Positions 24,250-33,251 are shown, counted from the stretch's first letter. The stretch is DNA of 36,024 bases from Rhizobium sp. C1 (GCF_021026335.1 NZ_JAJNCY010000016.1:1-36024), one strand, 5' to 3'. The notes: a model not told the origin generated them from the letters alone. Translations and numbers: made by a program.

Positions 24250-25278
24250 TTACTTCGAGGCGAGGCCTTCGACGGTCCAGCAGGCACCGAAATTTCGATA
24301 CTTGTCGAGATTGTCGGCTGTCAGCATCTGCAACTGAGTGTAGAGCGAATAGTTGTTTTCACCGGGCTTGGACTTGGACTGGAAAAGCGCCTTGATGCCA
24401 TTTGCCAGATCGCGGGCCTGGCCGGGCACGTCATAGCTGATATCGAGGTCGAACACGCCGTCCTTCAGATTGTCGCAGCCGGCCTTTCCGCCACCGCCCG
24501 ACGTGACGATGAAGACGTCCTTGTCGCGTCCGGCCTGCTTGACGGCCGCACCCGTGCCCACATCCATACCGTCCCAGAAGCCGATAATGCCGCACAGATC
24601 CTTGTTCTGCTGCAAGGTGGTTTCGGTGATGGCGCGGGCCTTGGAAGCATCCCAGTCGGCTGCCTGATTGGAGACGATCTTGATCTCGGGGTGCTTCTCG
24701 AGAACCTTGGAGATTCCGCGAAGCTGATAGGCGCTCGCCGCCGCAGTCGGTACGCCCTGAACGATCGCGATCTTGCCGGATGTGCCCTGACCGCACTTGG
24801 CCACCACAGCTTCGGCAGCCCGGCGGCCGATATCCATATAGTCGGCGCCAGCGAATACATCGGTCGCATAAGCTGATTTCATGTTGATCTGAAGGACACG
24901 AATGCCGGCTTGCTCTGCCTTGCGCAGCAGCTTGGCATAGGTCTGAACGTCGGGATTGTGGACAACGATGGCGTCCGGCTTTTCGGCAATCAGCGAGGTG
25001 ATGGCACGGGAACCGGCATCCGTGCTCCAGTTCGGGTCGCGCACATCGACGCTGACGCCTAGAGGCTCAAGCTGGTTCTTGAGGCTTGCATACCAGCCGT
25101 CGGTCAAATCGAAGCCGAGAGCCAGTGGCACGAAGACGACTTTCTTGCCCTTCAGCGCCTCGTAATAGGCATCGCGCTGGGGATCGTCGATCCCCATGTC
25201 CTCGGCGCGCGCCACGGCAGTCAGGGGCAGCATGAAGGCCAGAGCCAGGCCTGCGAGTTTGATTTTAAGCGATGTCAT
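24250..25278 (-). CDS. Periplasmic substrate-binding protein, RbsB-like
   Basis: A 342-aa secreted binding protein of the sugar-type (Peripla_BP_4) family. Residues 1-25 are a Sec signal peptide (positively charged start, hydrophobic core, VARA cleavage site before ED). The mature part shows the two-lobe pattern: FVPLALGFDLTDGWYASLK near the N-terminus, then IAEKPDAIVVHNPD, IRVLQINMKS and GIIGFWDGMDVGTG. ATG at 25278 with GGAGG about 5 nt upstream. It sits between the two permease genes. Members of this family bind sugars, polyols, autoinducer-2 and other small polar ligands, so the ligand here cannot be named. Confidence 0.94.
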   Translation of the reverse strand: MTSLKIKLAGLALAFMLPLTAVARAEDMGIDDPQRDAYYEALKGKKVVFVPLALGFDLTDGWYASLKNQLEPLGVSVDVRDPNWSTDAGSRAITSLIAEKPDAIVVHNPDVQTYAKLLRKAEQAGIRVLQINMKSAYATDVFAGADYMDIGRRAAEAVVAKCGQGTSGKIAIVQGVPTAAASAYQLRGISKVLEKHPEIKIVSNQAADWDASKARAITETTLQQNKDLCGIIGFWDGMDVGTGAAVKQAGRDKDVFIVTSGGGGKAGCDNLKDGVFDLDISYDVPGQARDLANGIKALFQSKSKPGENNYSLYTQLQMLTADNLDKYRNFGACWTVEGLASK

Positions 25279-25317
25279 TCTTTCCTCCCAGAATATGACA
25301 GTAGGGTTTCAAGTGGT

Positions 25318-26349
25318 TCAGATGTCGCCTTGTTGACTTGTCTGCTCGTCGCGCGGGTTCAGGATCGTATCAACAAGGATTGCCAGCAGAAGGATCAAGC
25401 CCTTGATCAAACTCTGCTCGTTGTAGGAAATGTTCAGAATAATCATGCCGTTGAGCAGCGTTCCGATCAGCAGTGTTCCGATCAGTACGTTCTTCATCCC
25501 CCCGCGCCCGCCCGACAGCCCGATCCCGCCGACAACGACGACGAGAAGCACATCGTAGATAAGCGTCGAGTTGAACATGCGCGTGTTGATGTTGTTCACC
25601 GCGCCAGCCGTTAGAAGACCCGCAAAATAGGCAACCAGACCAGCGAAGACATAGATCACCACGGTCGCTGGACGCGCGGGAATGCCGGCGGAGCGCGCCG
25701 CCACTGGATTGTCGCCCATGGCGTAGATGAAGAGCCCCAAAGCCGTCTTGCGCAAGACGATGTGAACCAGCACCAGCACGACCAGGAAGCAGATGATCGA
25801 GATCGGAATGCCAAAAAGCTGGCCCCTGCCGAGTGCGAAGACCCAGGTGGCGCTCTCCGGCAGATAATTGGCCTCGGCCGGCAGGAAGAGCACACGCCCC
25901 ACACCGTAGATCACACTGCCCATGGCGAGCGTCGTGAAAACCGCCGGCAGATCGGCATAGGCAATGATCGCGCCGGTCAATGCCGTCACGATGACGACGA
26001 AAACCAGCCCGAGCAGGGCACCCTGCCAGAAAGGCAGGCCGCCGGGCAAGGGGCCGTCCGGGCGCGAAAGAACGATTGCAACGCCGGCGCCCACCGCAAG
26101 GGTTGCGATCAGGGACAGATCGATACCCCGACTGATGACGACAACGGCCATTCCTACACCGAGAATGCCGAGAACCGACACACTGCGCAGCAGCGTGAGG
26201 AGGTTCCCCGTCGTCAGGAAGCCATTCAGAAACAGGCTGAACCCGACAAACAGGATAACCGTGATGGCGATGACGATGTTTTCGTGGCTCGCCTTGAAGC
26301 GTCTTCTTGGCCCCTGGGCGGCCGCCATTTTTCCTGAAGATTGTGTCAT
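25318..26349 (-). CDS. ABC transporter permease, RbsC-like
   Basis: A 343-aa BPD_transp_2 permease with a hydrophilic N-terminus, then about eight to ten hydrophobic segments. Family blocks: VVISRGIDLSLIATLAVG near residues 65-85 and VGGIGLSGGRGGMKNVLIG in the C-terminal third. Unlike its partner encoded at 22048, it has no C-terminal propeller. The two different permeases probably form a heterodimer served by the ATPase at 19447. It is the first gene of the leftward operon; its start is 138 bp from the divergent GntR gene, with a FadR-type operator between. Confidence 0.94.
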   Translation of the reverse strand: MTQSSGKMAAAQGPRRRFKASHENIVIAITVILFVGFSLFLNGFLTTGNLLTLLRSVSVLGILGVGMAVVVISRGIDLSLIATLAVGAGVAIVLSRPDGPLPGGLPFWQGALLGLVFVVIVTALTGAIIAYADLPAVFTTLAMGSVIYGVGRVLFLPAEANYLPESATWVFALGRGQLFGIPISIICFLVVLVLVHIVLRKTALGLFIYAMGDNPVAARSAGIPARPATVVIYVFAGLVAYFAGLLTAGAVNNINTRMFNSTLIYDVLLVVVVGGIGLSGGRGGMKNVLIGTLLIGTLLNGMIILNISYNEQSLIKGLILLLAILVDTILNPRDEQTSQQGDI

Positions 26350-26382
26350 GTCACACGCGCTTTGCTGTTGCCTAATATCCGT

Positions 26383-26393
26383 TTGTCTGACAA
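26383..26393. promoter_or_regulatory. FadR/GntR-type operator
   Basis: TTGTCTGACAA is a perfect 5-1-5 inverted repeat and fits the TNGTNNNACNA consensus of FadR-subfamily GntR regulators exactly. It lies in the divergent gap between the ABC operon and the GntR gene, where it can control both. A second perfect palindrome, GTGATATCAC, follows at 26395-26404. Confidence 0.7.
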
Positions 26394-26394
26394 T

Positions 26395-26404
26395 GTGATA
26401 TCAC
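26395..26404. promoter_or_regulatory. 10-bp palindrome next to the GntR operator
   Basis: GTGATATCAC is perfectly self-complementary and starts one base after the GntR-type operator. It may be a second regulator site or an extension of the operator. The call rests on symmetry and position only. Confidence 0.4.
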
Positions 26405-26487
26405 TATATTCAGATTAATAGACTTCTTGCAAGAGGGTTTCGCCATTGGTATCTCACAATGCTCCAGAGGCACCGGAGAGATGGAAA

Positions 26488-27258
26488 ATGAAAGCGCGTC
26501 CCATTGTCGTTCAGACCTCCTATCGGGAAGTCTTCAACCAGCTTGAGGACGCGATCCTGCGTGGAGAGCTGAAAATTGATGAGCCGCTGCCGACGGAGGC
26601 GGAGCTGTGCGACATCCTTCAGGTCAAGCGCTCGACCGTGCGCGAAGGCATTCGACTGCTGGAGCAGAGCGGTCTCGTGACACGCAACAGCGCCCGACGC
26701 CTTGTCGTTTCAGCCCCGGATGCCAGCCGTTCGTCGGAAAACATCATCCGCTCGGTGACGCTCAACAAGGTCACGCTGGAGGAGCTGTGGCGTGTCCAGC
26801 GCGAGCTGGAAGCGCTTGCCAGCCGGCTTGCCTGCGACAACATTTCCAAGCCTCTGCTCGAGGCGCTTGCCGACAATATCGAACAGACGCGGGTGTCGCG
26901 CGACGATCCCAAGACCATCGTCAAGATCGACATGGAGTTTCATCGCCTGATCGCGCATGCTTCCAACAACCGGGCCCTGACGCTGGCGCGTGATCCGCTG
27001 GGCTTGTTGCTCTATGCGTCGAGCGACTTCGTCATCACACGCCTTGCCCAATCGACCGATCGCCTGATCGCAGCGCATCAGCGCATCTACGATTCAATTG
27101 CAGCGAACGATCCAGAAAATGCTGCCAAATGGATGTTGAAGCATATGGATGACTTCAAGCGCGGCTGCATCATGGCTGGCGCCGTCTTTGACGACCCCAT
27201 TCTCGATTTCGTTGATATTGATGTCCTCTCCGGACTGACGGAAGCCCTTAGAAAATGA
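26488..27258 (+). CDS. GntR-family regulator, FadR/FCD subfamily
   Basis: A 256-aa regulator. Residues about 12-75 are the GntR winged helix (GELKIDEPLPTEAELCDIL, then KRSTVREGIRLLEQSGLV). Residues about 95-235 are an FCD ligand domain with the metal-site pattern D148-x3-H152 in IDMEFHRLIAHAS. FCD domains usually bind small carboxylic acids, which suits an acid or lactone catabolic operon. ATG at 26488 with GGAGAG 7 nt upstream; 14 earlier in-frame codons are rejected. Divergent from the ABC operon, with its probable operator between, and overlapping the kinase gene by 4 bp. Confidence 0.94.
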   Translation: MKARPIVVQTSYREVFNQLEDAILRGELKIDEPLPTEAELCDILQVKRSTVREGIRLLEQSGLVTRNSARRLVVSAPDASRSSENIIRSVTLNKVTLEELWRVQRELEALASRLACDNISKPLLEALADNIEQTRVSRDDPKTIVKIDMEFHRLIAHASNNRALTLARDPLGLLLYASSDFVITRLAQSTDRLIAAHQRIYDSIAANDPENAAKWMLKHMDDFKRGCIMAGAVFDDPILDFVDIDVLSGLTEALRK

Positions 27259-28295
27259 CCATGCAAGACCGCTGCGATATTGATCTCGATCAGGACCGCC
27301 TTGGAGCCTATCTCGGCCACGTGTGGCCGGAAGCCGGCAAACTCGTGAGGATTCAGCGATACAAGGGTGGACAGTCCAATCCCACTTACAGGCTGTATTT
27401 CGAACGCAGCAGCGCCGTGCTGCGTCGCAAGCCGTTTGGAACGCTGCTGAAATCAGCGCATGCGATCGAACGTGAGTATCGTGTGCAGGATGCGCTGAAA
27501 GGAACCGGCGTGCCACTGGCGCGCATGATCCATCTGTGTGACGACACCGAGGTCATCGGGGCCGCTTTTTATGTCATGGAACATGTGGAAGGACGGATCT
27601 TCTGGGACCCGGCCCTTGCCGAGATAGACCCTTCGGAACGCCGCGCTTATTATGAGGCCATGGCCCGCTCGCTGGCAGCTCTCCACCGCGTCGATCCGAA
27701 CGAGGTCGGCCTCGGCGATTTCGGCCGGCCGGGCAATTATTTCGAGCGCCAGATAGCTCGCTGGACAACGCAATATCGCGCCAGCGAAACCGAGAAGCGC
27801 CCCGATATCGATCGTATCATCACCTGGCTGAGCGAGACGCCTTCGCCGGCGGATAACAGCGCCTCTCTCGTGCATGGCGATTTCCGCATCGACAATATGA
27901 TTTTCGATCCCAGAAAGCCCGAGATTCTCTGTTTCCTCGACTGGGAATTGTCCACCATTGGCCACCCGATTGCCGATATTTCCTATCAATGCATGCAGTG
28001 GCGCTTGCCGAACCAGGGCGTGATCAGCGGTCTCGGCGGCATTGACCGGGCGGCCGCCGGCATACCAACGGAAGACGAATATCTTTCCATTTATTGCCAG
28101 GCGGCTGGAATTCCGGAAATTCCACACTGGCCGTATTATCTGGTCTTCAATTTCTTCCGGCTGGCGGCCATCCTCGACGGAGTTTACCGCCGCGTGCTTG
28201 ATGGCAATGCCTCGGATCCGGAACGCGGACGCAAAATGGCCGCATCAATCCCCATGCTGGCGGAGATGGCCGTGCAGATCATCGACGAGGGTTGA
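27255..28295 (+). CDS. APH-fold phosphotransferase, LvaA/ACAD10-11 kinase-like
   Basis: A 346-aa protein of the aminoglycoside-phosphotransferase/choline kinase fold: ATP-site lysine in VLRRKPFG (K59), a helix Glu at 72, the catalytic loop HGDFRIDN (H207, D209, N214) and the metal motif FLDWE (D229). It most resembles the kinases linked to ACAD10/11 and to LvaA of levulinate degradation, which phosphorylate the 4-hydroxyl of an acyl-CoA. It is not expected to be a resistance gene: the N-terminal GGQSNPTYRL is typical of the ACAD-associated group, and the neighbourhood is catabolic. The start overlaps the GntR stop in ATGA, so it is made with the regulator that faces the ACAD11-like operon. 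Confidence 0.88.
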   Translation: MTMQDRCDIDLDQDRLGAYLGHVWPEAGKLVRIQRYKGGQSNPTYRLYFERSSAVLRRKPFGTLLKSAHAIEREYRVQDALKGTGVPLARMIHLCDDTEVIGAAFYVMEHVEGRIFWDPALAEIDPSERRAYYEAMARSLAALHRVDPNEVGLGDFGRPGNYFERQIARWTTQYRASETEKRPDIDRIITWLSETPSPADNSASLVHGDFRIDNMIFDPRKPEILCFLDWELSTIGHPIADISYQCMQWRLPNQGVISGLGGIDRAAAGIPTEDEYLSIYCQAAGIPEIPHWPYYLVFNFFRLAAILDGVYRRVLDGNASDPERGRKMAASIPMLAEMAVQIIDEG

Positions 28296-28464
28296 GCATC
28301 TTCAATCTATACGACACGCGCTGGTTCAAATTGGAAACAGCATGAACTCAGCATTCCGTTGCCGGCCCGACGTTGTGGCTTCGGCTAGCGCGTCCATCAT
28401 GCCGATACCCACAAGGCTCTCACGCATATCTGCTGATACGGAAGCTAGGTCGCGCTGATCAAGC

Positions 28465-28680
28465 TTGCCTGCAGCAAACGGCGACGGCTTCGACGATCTG
28501 CTCGTCGGCGCACGGACCAATGATGTCGACGAAGGTGATGACAGGGGCGCGGCCTGCTTCTTTTTCGGCGAGACATATGTCGGCGGGCGGGACTACCGAG
28601 GCCCAGGCGACGACGATGTGATTGCCCAGGCGCGGTTCAGAAAGCACCGGCTTGGGCTTCTATCGGGCAAATGCCGGTAG
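28465..28680 (+). pseudogene. FG-GAP repeat relic
   Basis: The 365-bp gap between the kinase and the RND pump holds a short frame from a TTG at 28465. It reads NGDGFDDLLVGART, then DRGAACFFFGETYVGG: one FG-GAP (integrin-alpha-type, calcium-binding) repeat, with the NGDGFDD calcium loop and the closing FG. A stop lies in frame at 28456 and only one repeat remains, while real FG-GAP proteins carry several and are secreted. It is probably the debris of a larger surface-protein gene. Its 3' end runs into the RND coding region on the opposite strand. The rest of the gap (28296-28464) shows nothing certain. Confidence 0.45.
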
Positions 28681-31600
28681 AGCGTTCGCGTCCTTTCTGT
28701 TCCGCAGCTTGTCGAGAAGCAGATAGATGACCGGTGTCGTGTAGAGAGTCAGGATCTGGCTGACGATCAAACCACCAACGATGGCGTAGCCCAGCGGCTG
28801 GCGTAATTCCGAACCTGCACCATGTCCGATTGCCAGGGGCACGCCTCCGAGGAGGGCCGCCATTGTCGTCATCAGAATAGGTCGGAAACGCATCTGCGCC
28901 GCCTTCATGATCGCCTCTTCGCTGCTTAGGCTTTCCTTACGCTCGGCTTCGATGGCGAAATCGACCAGCATGATGCCGTTCTTCTTCACAATGCCGATCA
29001 GCAGGATGACGCCGATCATCGCGACGAGGCCGAAATCGAGACCGGCGATCTGCAGGGCAAGCAGGGCGCCGAGGCCCGCGGAAGGCAATGTCGACAGGAT
29101 CGTCAGCGGATGGATGAGGCTCTCATAGAGCACGCCAAGAATGATATAGACGACGACCAGCGAGGCGAGGATCAGAAGCGGCACGGTTGAGAGCGAATCC
29201 TTGAACGCCTTGGCGCTGCCGGAAAAGCCGGTTTGCAGGGATGCTGGCGGATGCATCTGCAGGACCGCGTTTTCCACCGCCTTGGTCGCATCGCCGAGCG
29301 CAACATTGGGCGCCAGATTGAAAGACACAGTGACCGCCGGCGACTGGCCCTGATGCGAGATCGAGACCGGCGCGACACTGTCCGTCGTCCATTTCGCCAC
29401 GACAGACAGCGGCACGAGCGTCCCGTTATTGGCTCGCACCGACAGGCGGTCGAGGGTTGCAATGTCCCGTTGCAAGTTCGGCAGGACTTCGAGGATCACA
29501 TGATAGGTGTCGCTCTGGGTCGAATAGGACGCGACCTGGCGTTGTCCGAATGCATCGTAAAGCGTCTGGTCGATATTGGCGGGCATCACGCCGTAGAGCG
29601 TTGCGGCGGCACGGTCGATGGTGATGGCAAGCCTCGGCGCTTCCGCCTGCTGGTCGCTGCCGACATCGCGCAGATCGGGAAGGCCCTGAAGACGCTCGGT
29701 GATTTTCGCCGCCCAGTTGTCCAGCTCCGTAATGTCCGCATCCTGAAGGGTGAACTGATATTGTGTCTTGGCCGGGCGGGCGCCGATATTGATGTCCTGC
29801 GCGGAATGCATGAAGAGCTTGATGCCTTGCTGCGCGTTCAGCGCCTGGCTGAGGCGGTCAATCACCTCCTTGGAGCTTACATTGCGCTCGCTCAAGGGCT
29901 TGAGCGTGATGTTGACGTGGCCCTGGTTCATCGCATTGCCGCCATTGCCGCCGCCAATGTCCATGAAGACGCTGTAGACTGCCGGGTCCTTCAGGATGAT
30001 GGCGCTGACCCGCTCCTGAAGTTTGGCCATTTCGGTGAAGGAAATATCGGGCGAGGCCTGCGAGAGACCGTCAATGAAGCCCGTGTCCTGCTCGGGAAAG
30101 AAGCCCTTCGGGATCGTGACAAAGATATAGCCTGTCGCGGCAACGGCGCAGAGAAAGACGATGAATGTCAGATATCGGTGGCGCATCACCGGCTTCAGGC
30201 TGCGCATGTAGAGCGATGTCAGCCCGTCGAAGAAAGCTTCGCCCGCCTTGTAGAAGCGGCCATGCGTCTCCTCGTCCGTCCGCTTGATGAAGCGCGAGGC
30301 GAGCATCGGGGTGAGTGTCAGGGAGACGATGGCCGAAATCACGATGGCCACGGTGAGCGTCATTGCGAATTCGCGGAACAGCCGCCCGACAATCCCGCCC
30401 ATGAGCAGAATGGGGATCAGGACGGCAATCAGCGACAGGCTGATCGACACGATGGTGAAGCCGATCTCACCCGCGCCCTTGCGTGCCGCCTCCAGCGGGG
30501 CCATGCCGTCTTCGATGTGCCGCGTGATGTTTTCCAGCATCACGATCGCGTCATCCACGACGAAGCCGACGGCGACGACGAGCGCCATGAGCGACAGGTT
30601 ATCGAGGCTGTAGCCCATGATCCACATGGGCGCGAGCGAGCCGACCAGGGCAATCGGCAGCGTCAGAACCGGAATGATCGTCGCGCGAACGTTGCGCAGG
30701 AACAGGAAGATCACCGCTACCACCAGACCGATGGTCAGCATCAGCGTGAATTGCACATCATCGACGGAGCTTCTGATCGTTGTGGTGCGATCCGTCACGA
30801 GTTCCAGCTTGATCGATTTCGGCAGCGTGGCCTGAAGCGCCGGCAGCTGCTCTTTGATGGCATTGACGACCTCGATGACATTGGCGCCGGGCTGGCGGAA
30901 GACGTCGAGTGCGATACCGCGGGCGCCATTGGTCCAATGCGCCATCTTGTTGTCTTCGGCGCCGTTGACCGCCTGTCCGATATCGCGAATGCGAACAGGT
31001 CCACCATTGCGATAGGCGATCACGGCGTCGTTCCACCCGGCGCTCGTTTCGATCTGGTCATTGGTGTAGATCGGGAAGGTGCGGGTTGGATCGTCGATAT
31101 TGCCCTTCGGCGCGCTGAGGCTGAGATTGCCGATGGCGGTGCGCACATCTTCCAGCGTGATGTCGGCCTGGGCGAGACGGCCCGGATCGACCGCGATGCG
31201 GATGGCCGGCCGCTGCTTGCCGCCAATGTTGACGAAGGCGACGCCGGAGACCTGCCCGATTTTCGAGGCAACATTGCGCTCTATATACTGGTCAAGTTCC
31301 GGCAGTGTCAGCGTGTCGGAGGTCGCCGACAATTGCATGACCGGCGCGTCGGCCGGGTTGGCCTTGTGAACCGTCGGCAGCGACGCCATGTCCTTCGGCA
31401 ATTGGCCCGCGGCCTCGCTGATCGCGGTCTGCACATCGCTGGCGGCGGTCTGGATATTCTTGTCGAGATCGAACTGCACGGCAATCGAGGTCGTGCCGAG
31501 CGAGCTGTTGGAGGTCATTTCCTTGACGCCGCTGACTCGCGAAAGCGCCTGCTCGATCGGCTGGGCAACGCTCGCCGCCATGGTCTCCGGCGACGCGCCC

Positions 31601-31803
31601 GGCAGGCTGGCCTCAATCTGGATGGTCGGAAAATCGATCTGCGGCAGCGAAGAGACCGGCATGATCGGATAGCAGATCGCGCCGATCAGGAAAATCCCCG
31701 CCATGATCAGGCCGGTCGCGATCGGATGCATGATGAAGAAGTCGAAAAAACCGGAAGTTCGAGATTTTGGCGCAGGCGTCGGCTGTCCGGTTTCGATTGT
31801 CAT
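28660..31803 (-). CDS. RND efflux pump inner-membrane transporter (MdtB/C-like)
   Basis: A 1047-aa resistance-nodulation-division transporter of the hydrophobe/amphiphile efflux family, a proton-driven exporter spanning inner membrane and periplasm. First membrane segment at about 28-48, two large periplasmic loops, and the proton-relay Asp pair D417-D418 in GFVVDDAIVMLEN of TM4. The sequence MPVSSLPQIDFPTIQIEASLPG near the N-terminus is more like MdtB/MdtC and MuxB than AcrB. MdtBC-type systems normally have two transporter genes; only one is here. The ATG at 31803 overlaps the stop of the membrane-fusion gene (ATGA). No outer-membrane channel gene is nearby. Confidence 0.95.
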   Translation of the reverse strand: MTIETGQPTPAPKSRTSGFFDFFIMHPIATGLIMAGIFLIGAICYPIMPVSSLPQIDFPTIQIEASLPGASPETMAASVAQPIEQALSRVSGVKEMTSNSSLGTTSIAVQFDLDKNIQTAASDVQTAISEAAGQLPKDMASLPTVHKANPADAPVMQLSATSDTLTLPELDQYIERNVASKIGQVSGVAFVNIGGKQRPAIRIAVDPGRLAQADITLEDVRTAIGNLSLSAPKGNIDDPTRTFPIYTNDQIETSAGWNDAVIAYRNGGPVRIRDIGQAVNGAEDNKMAHWTNGARGIALDVFRQPGANVIEVVNAIKEQLPALQATLPKSIKLELVTDRTTTIRSSVDDVQFTLMLTIGLVVAVIFLFLRNVRATIIPVLTLPIALVGSLAPMWIMGYSLDNLSLMALVVAVGFVVDDAIVMLENITRHIEDGMAPLEAARKGAGEIGFTIVSISLSLIAVLIPILLMGGIVGRLFREFAMTLTVAIVISAIVSLTLTPMLASRFIKRTDEETHGRFYKAGEAFFDGLTSLYMRSLKPVMRHRYLTFIVFLCAVAATGYIFVTIPKGFFPEQDTGFIDGLSQASPDISFTEMAKLQERVSAIILKDPAVYSVFMDIGGGNGGNAMNQGHVNITLKPLSERNVSSKEVIDRLSQALNAQQGIKLFMHSAQDINIGARPAKTQYQFTLQDADITELDNWAAKITERLQGLPDLRDVGSDQQAEAPRLAITIDRAAATLYGVMPANIDQTLYDAFGQRQVASYSTQSDTYHVILEVLPNLQRDIATLDRLSVRANNGTLVPLSVVAKWTTDSVAPVSISHQGQSPAVTVSFNLAPNVALGDATKAVENAVLQMHPPASLQTGFSGSAKAFKDSLSTVPLLILASLVVVYIILGVLYESLIHPLTILSTLPSAGLGALLALQIAGLDFGLVAMIGVILLIGIVKKNGIMLVDFAIEAERKESLSSEEAIMKAAQMRFRPILMTTMAALLGGVPLAIGHGAGSELRQPLGYAIVGGLIVSQILTLYTTPVIYLLLDKLRNRKDANALPAFAR

Positions 31804-32957
31804 TGGGATGCCTTCTGCGCGAGTTCGCCGGTCGGCGAGCCTGTCCACGGGGTGACCTCGACCTTCTCGCCATCGCCGATGCGCGACTGGCCATCCATCA
31901 CCACCTGATCGCCATCGCTGATGCCGCTTTTGACGAGCGCACGGGCGTCGGTAACAAAGGCCGTCTGCACGTTTTTCTTCGACACCTTGCCGTCCTTTCC
32001 GACGACATAGGCATAGAGCCCGTCGCGGCCGCGCGCCAAGGCCTTGTCGGGGACGACAACGCCCTTCACCTTGTCCACCGTCAACGTCGTTGCGACCGGC
32101 AATCCGGGCCAGAGCGAGCCGTTCTTGTTGTCGAAGGTCGCTCTCAGATGGATCGAACCGTTCGTCGCATCGACCGCGTTGTCCATCGTCGTCAGCTTGC
32201 CCTTTGCCAGCGTCCGGGTGCCATCCGTGCTGGTCAGCGTCACCTCGGCGATCCCCTTCTCAAGCGCGTCACGGATTTCTTCAAAGCGGTCGCCTGGGGC
32301 GACGAAGGAGACGGCAATGGGGTCCATCTGCGTGACCGTCACGATCCCGCTTGTCGAACTGGCGCTGATGACGCTGCCGACATCGACCTGCCGGAAGCCG
32401 GTTCGGCCGGTAAACGGAGCGACAACGGTGGCGAAGCCGAGCTGCGTTTCCGCGCTCTTGATCATCGCGTCGTCATATTGAACGGCTGCGGCATATTGCT
32501 GGCTCAGCGCGTTCTTTTCTTCCATGGTCGAGGTCGATGCCGCCCCCTTTGAGGCGAGCGATGCATAGCGCTGCGCATCCGACTGCGCATTATGCAACTG
32601 CGCCTCGTCCTGCGCCTTCTTGGCGCGGGCGGAGTTGACCGCCGAGACGAGCTCCCGGTCATCCAGCTTCAGAAGCACGCTCCCCTTCTCGACCATCTGA
32701 CCTTCCGTGAAGGGCACCTCCACCACCTGACCGTCGATGCGGGGCCGCACCGTGACCGACTGCAGGGGCGCGACGGTGCCAATGCCATTGATCACGCGAT
32801 CAAGCGTCTCGGAATGGGCGACAATCGCCGTCACAGGCACGGCCAGGATGTTCTCGGCTCTGGCTGTCCGGACAAGAACCATCTCTGTCAGAATAATCGG
32901 ATACGTCGCTGCCAACGCGGAGATGATCACGGTCCGGCGGGCAAAGGAATTGGTCAT
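31800..32957 (-). CDS. RND membrane-fusion (periplasmic adaptor) protein
   Basis: A 385-aa HlyD/AcrA-type adaptor. An N-terminal hydrophobic segment (about 9-27) anchors or exports it. Then come the lipoyl half-motif VAPLQSVTVRPRIDGQVVEV, an alpha-hairpin (about 95-150, rich in Ala/Gln/Ser), the second lipoyl half ATVVAPFTGRTGFRQVDVG, and beta-barrel and membrane-proximal domains. The start at 32957 has GGAG 9 nt upstream; an in-frame ATG ten codons earlier is less likely. It is first in a two-gene operon, overlapping the RND gene by 4 bp. No regulator is adjacent. Confidence 0.94.
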   Translation of the reverse strand: MTNSFARRTVIISALAATYPIILTEMVLVRTARAENILAVPVTAIVAHSETLDRVINGIGTVAPLQSVTVRPRIDGQVVEVPFTEGQMVEKGSVLLKLDDRELVSAVNSARAKKAQDEAQLHNAQSDAQRYASLASKGAASTSTMEEKNALSQQYAAAVQYDDAMIKSAETQLGFATVVAPFTGRTGFRQVDVGSVISASSTSGIVTVTQMDPIAVSFVAPGDRFEEIRDALEKGIAEVTLTSTDGTRTLAKGKLTTMDNAVDATNGSIHLRATFDNKNGSLWPGLPVATTLTVDKVKGVVVPDKALARGRDGLYAYVVGKDGKVSKKNVQTAFVTDARALVKSGISDGDQVVMDGQSRIGDGEKVEVTPWTGSPTGELAQKASQ

Positions 32958-33251
32958 GAGCGTAGCTCCAGAAAAGCTTCGAAACAACGCGGATTGCGGG
33001 CATGGGTTCCCGTATCAGCATCGCAGCAATCAAATTTTTGCAAACCTCGGCGTACGACCTCTAAGTTCACACATTAGGATTGCATGCCTGCGACAGGTGG
33101 TAGCCCGTTTAAAGTGAATGAATTCGCGGCTCAACAGCTTTGCTTTTTGATCTTTCCAAGTCCGATTTTTTTGACGATTCGCATCGTTTTCGCGGCACTT
33201 TATGATTGCTTTGAGATCTGGTCTCTGCAACCAATGGCGATGGGGGTGCTA
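32958..33251. other. Intergenic region between the RND operon and the Cas3 fragment
   Basis: About 294 bp between divergent genes. It must hold the RND operon promoter. The right half is AT-richer than the surroundings. TTGACG at 33171-33176 could be a -35 box for the Cas3-like fragment, but no well-spaced -10 follows. No CRISPR repeats are seen. An upstream in-frame extension of the Cas3 frame (from 33084) looks non-coding. Confidence 0.4.

Noticed and set aside
27255-28295. Aminoglycoside resistance kinase
   Set aside because: The fold is shared, but the N-terminal motif and the linkage to an ACAD11-like catabolic operon favour a metabolic acyl-CoA kinase.
28326-28520. 64-codon minus-strand frame in the kinase/RND gap (contains GKLDQRDLASVSADMRESLV)
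   Set aside because: It reads somewhat protein-like and may be the tail of a lost gene, but I cannot identify a family and there is no ribosome site.
29233-31908. 891-codon open frame on the plus strand across the RND gene
   Set aside because: Antisense shadow: the minus-strand RND protein has full family motifs, while this translation is Arg/Asp/His-rich with no recognisable domain.
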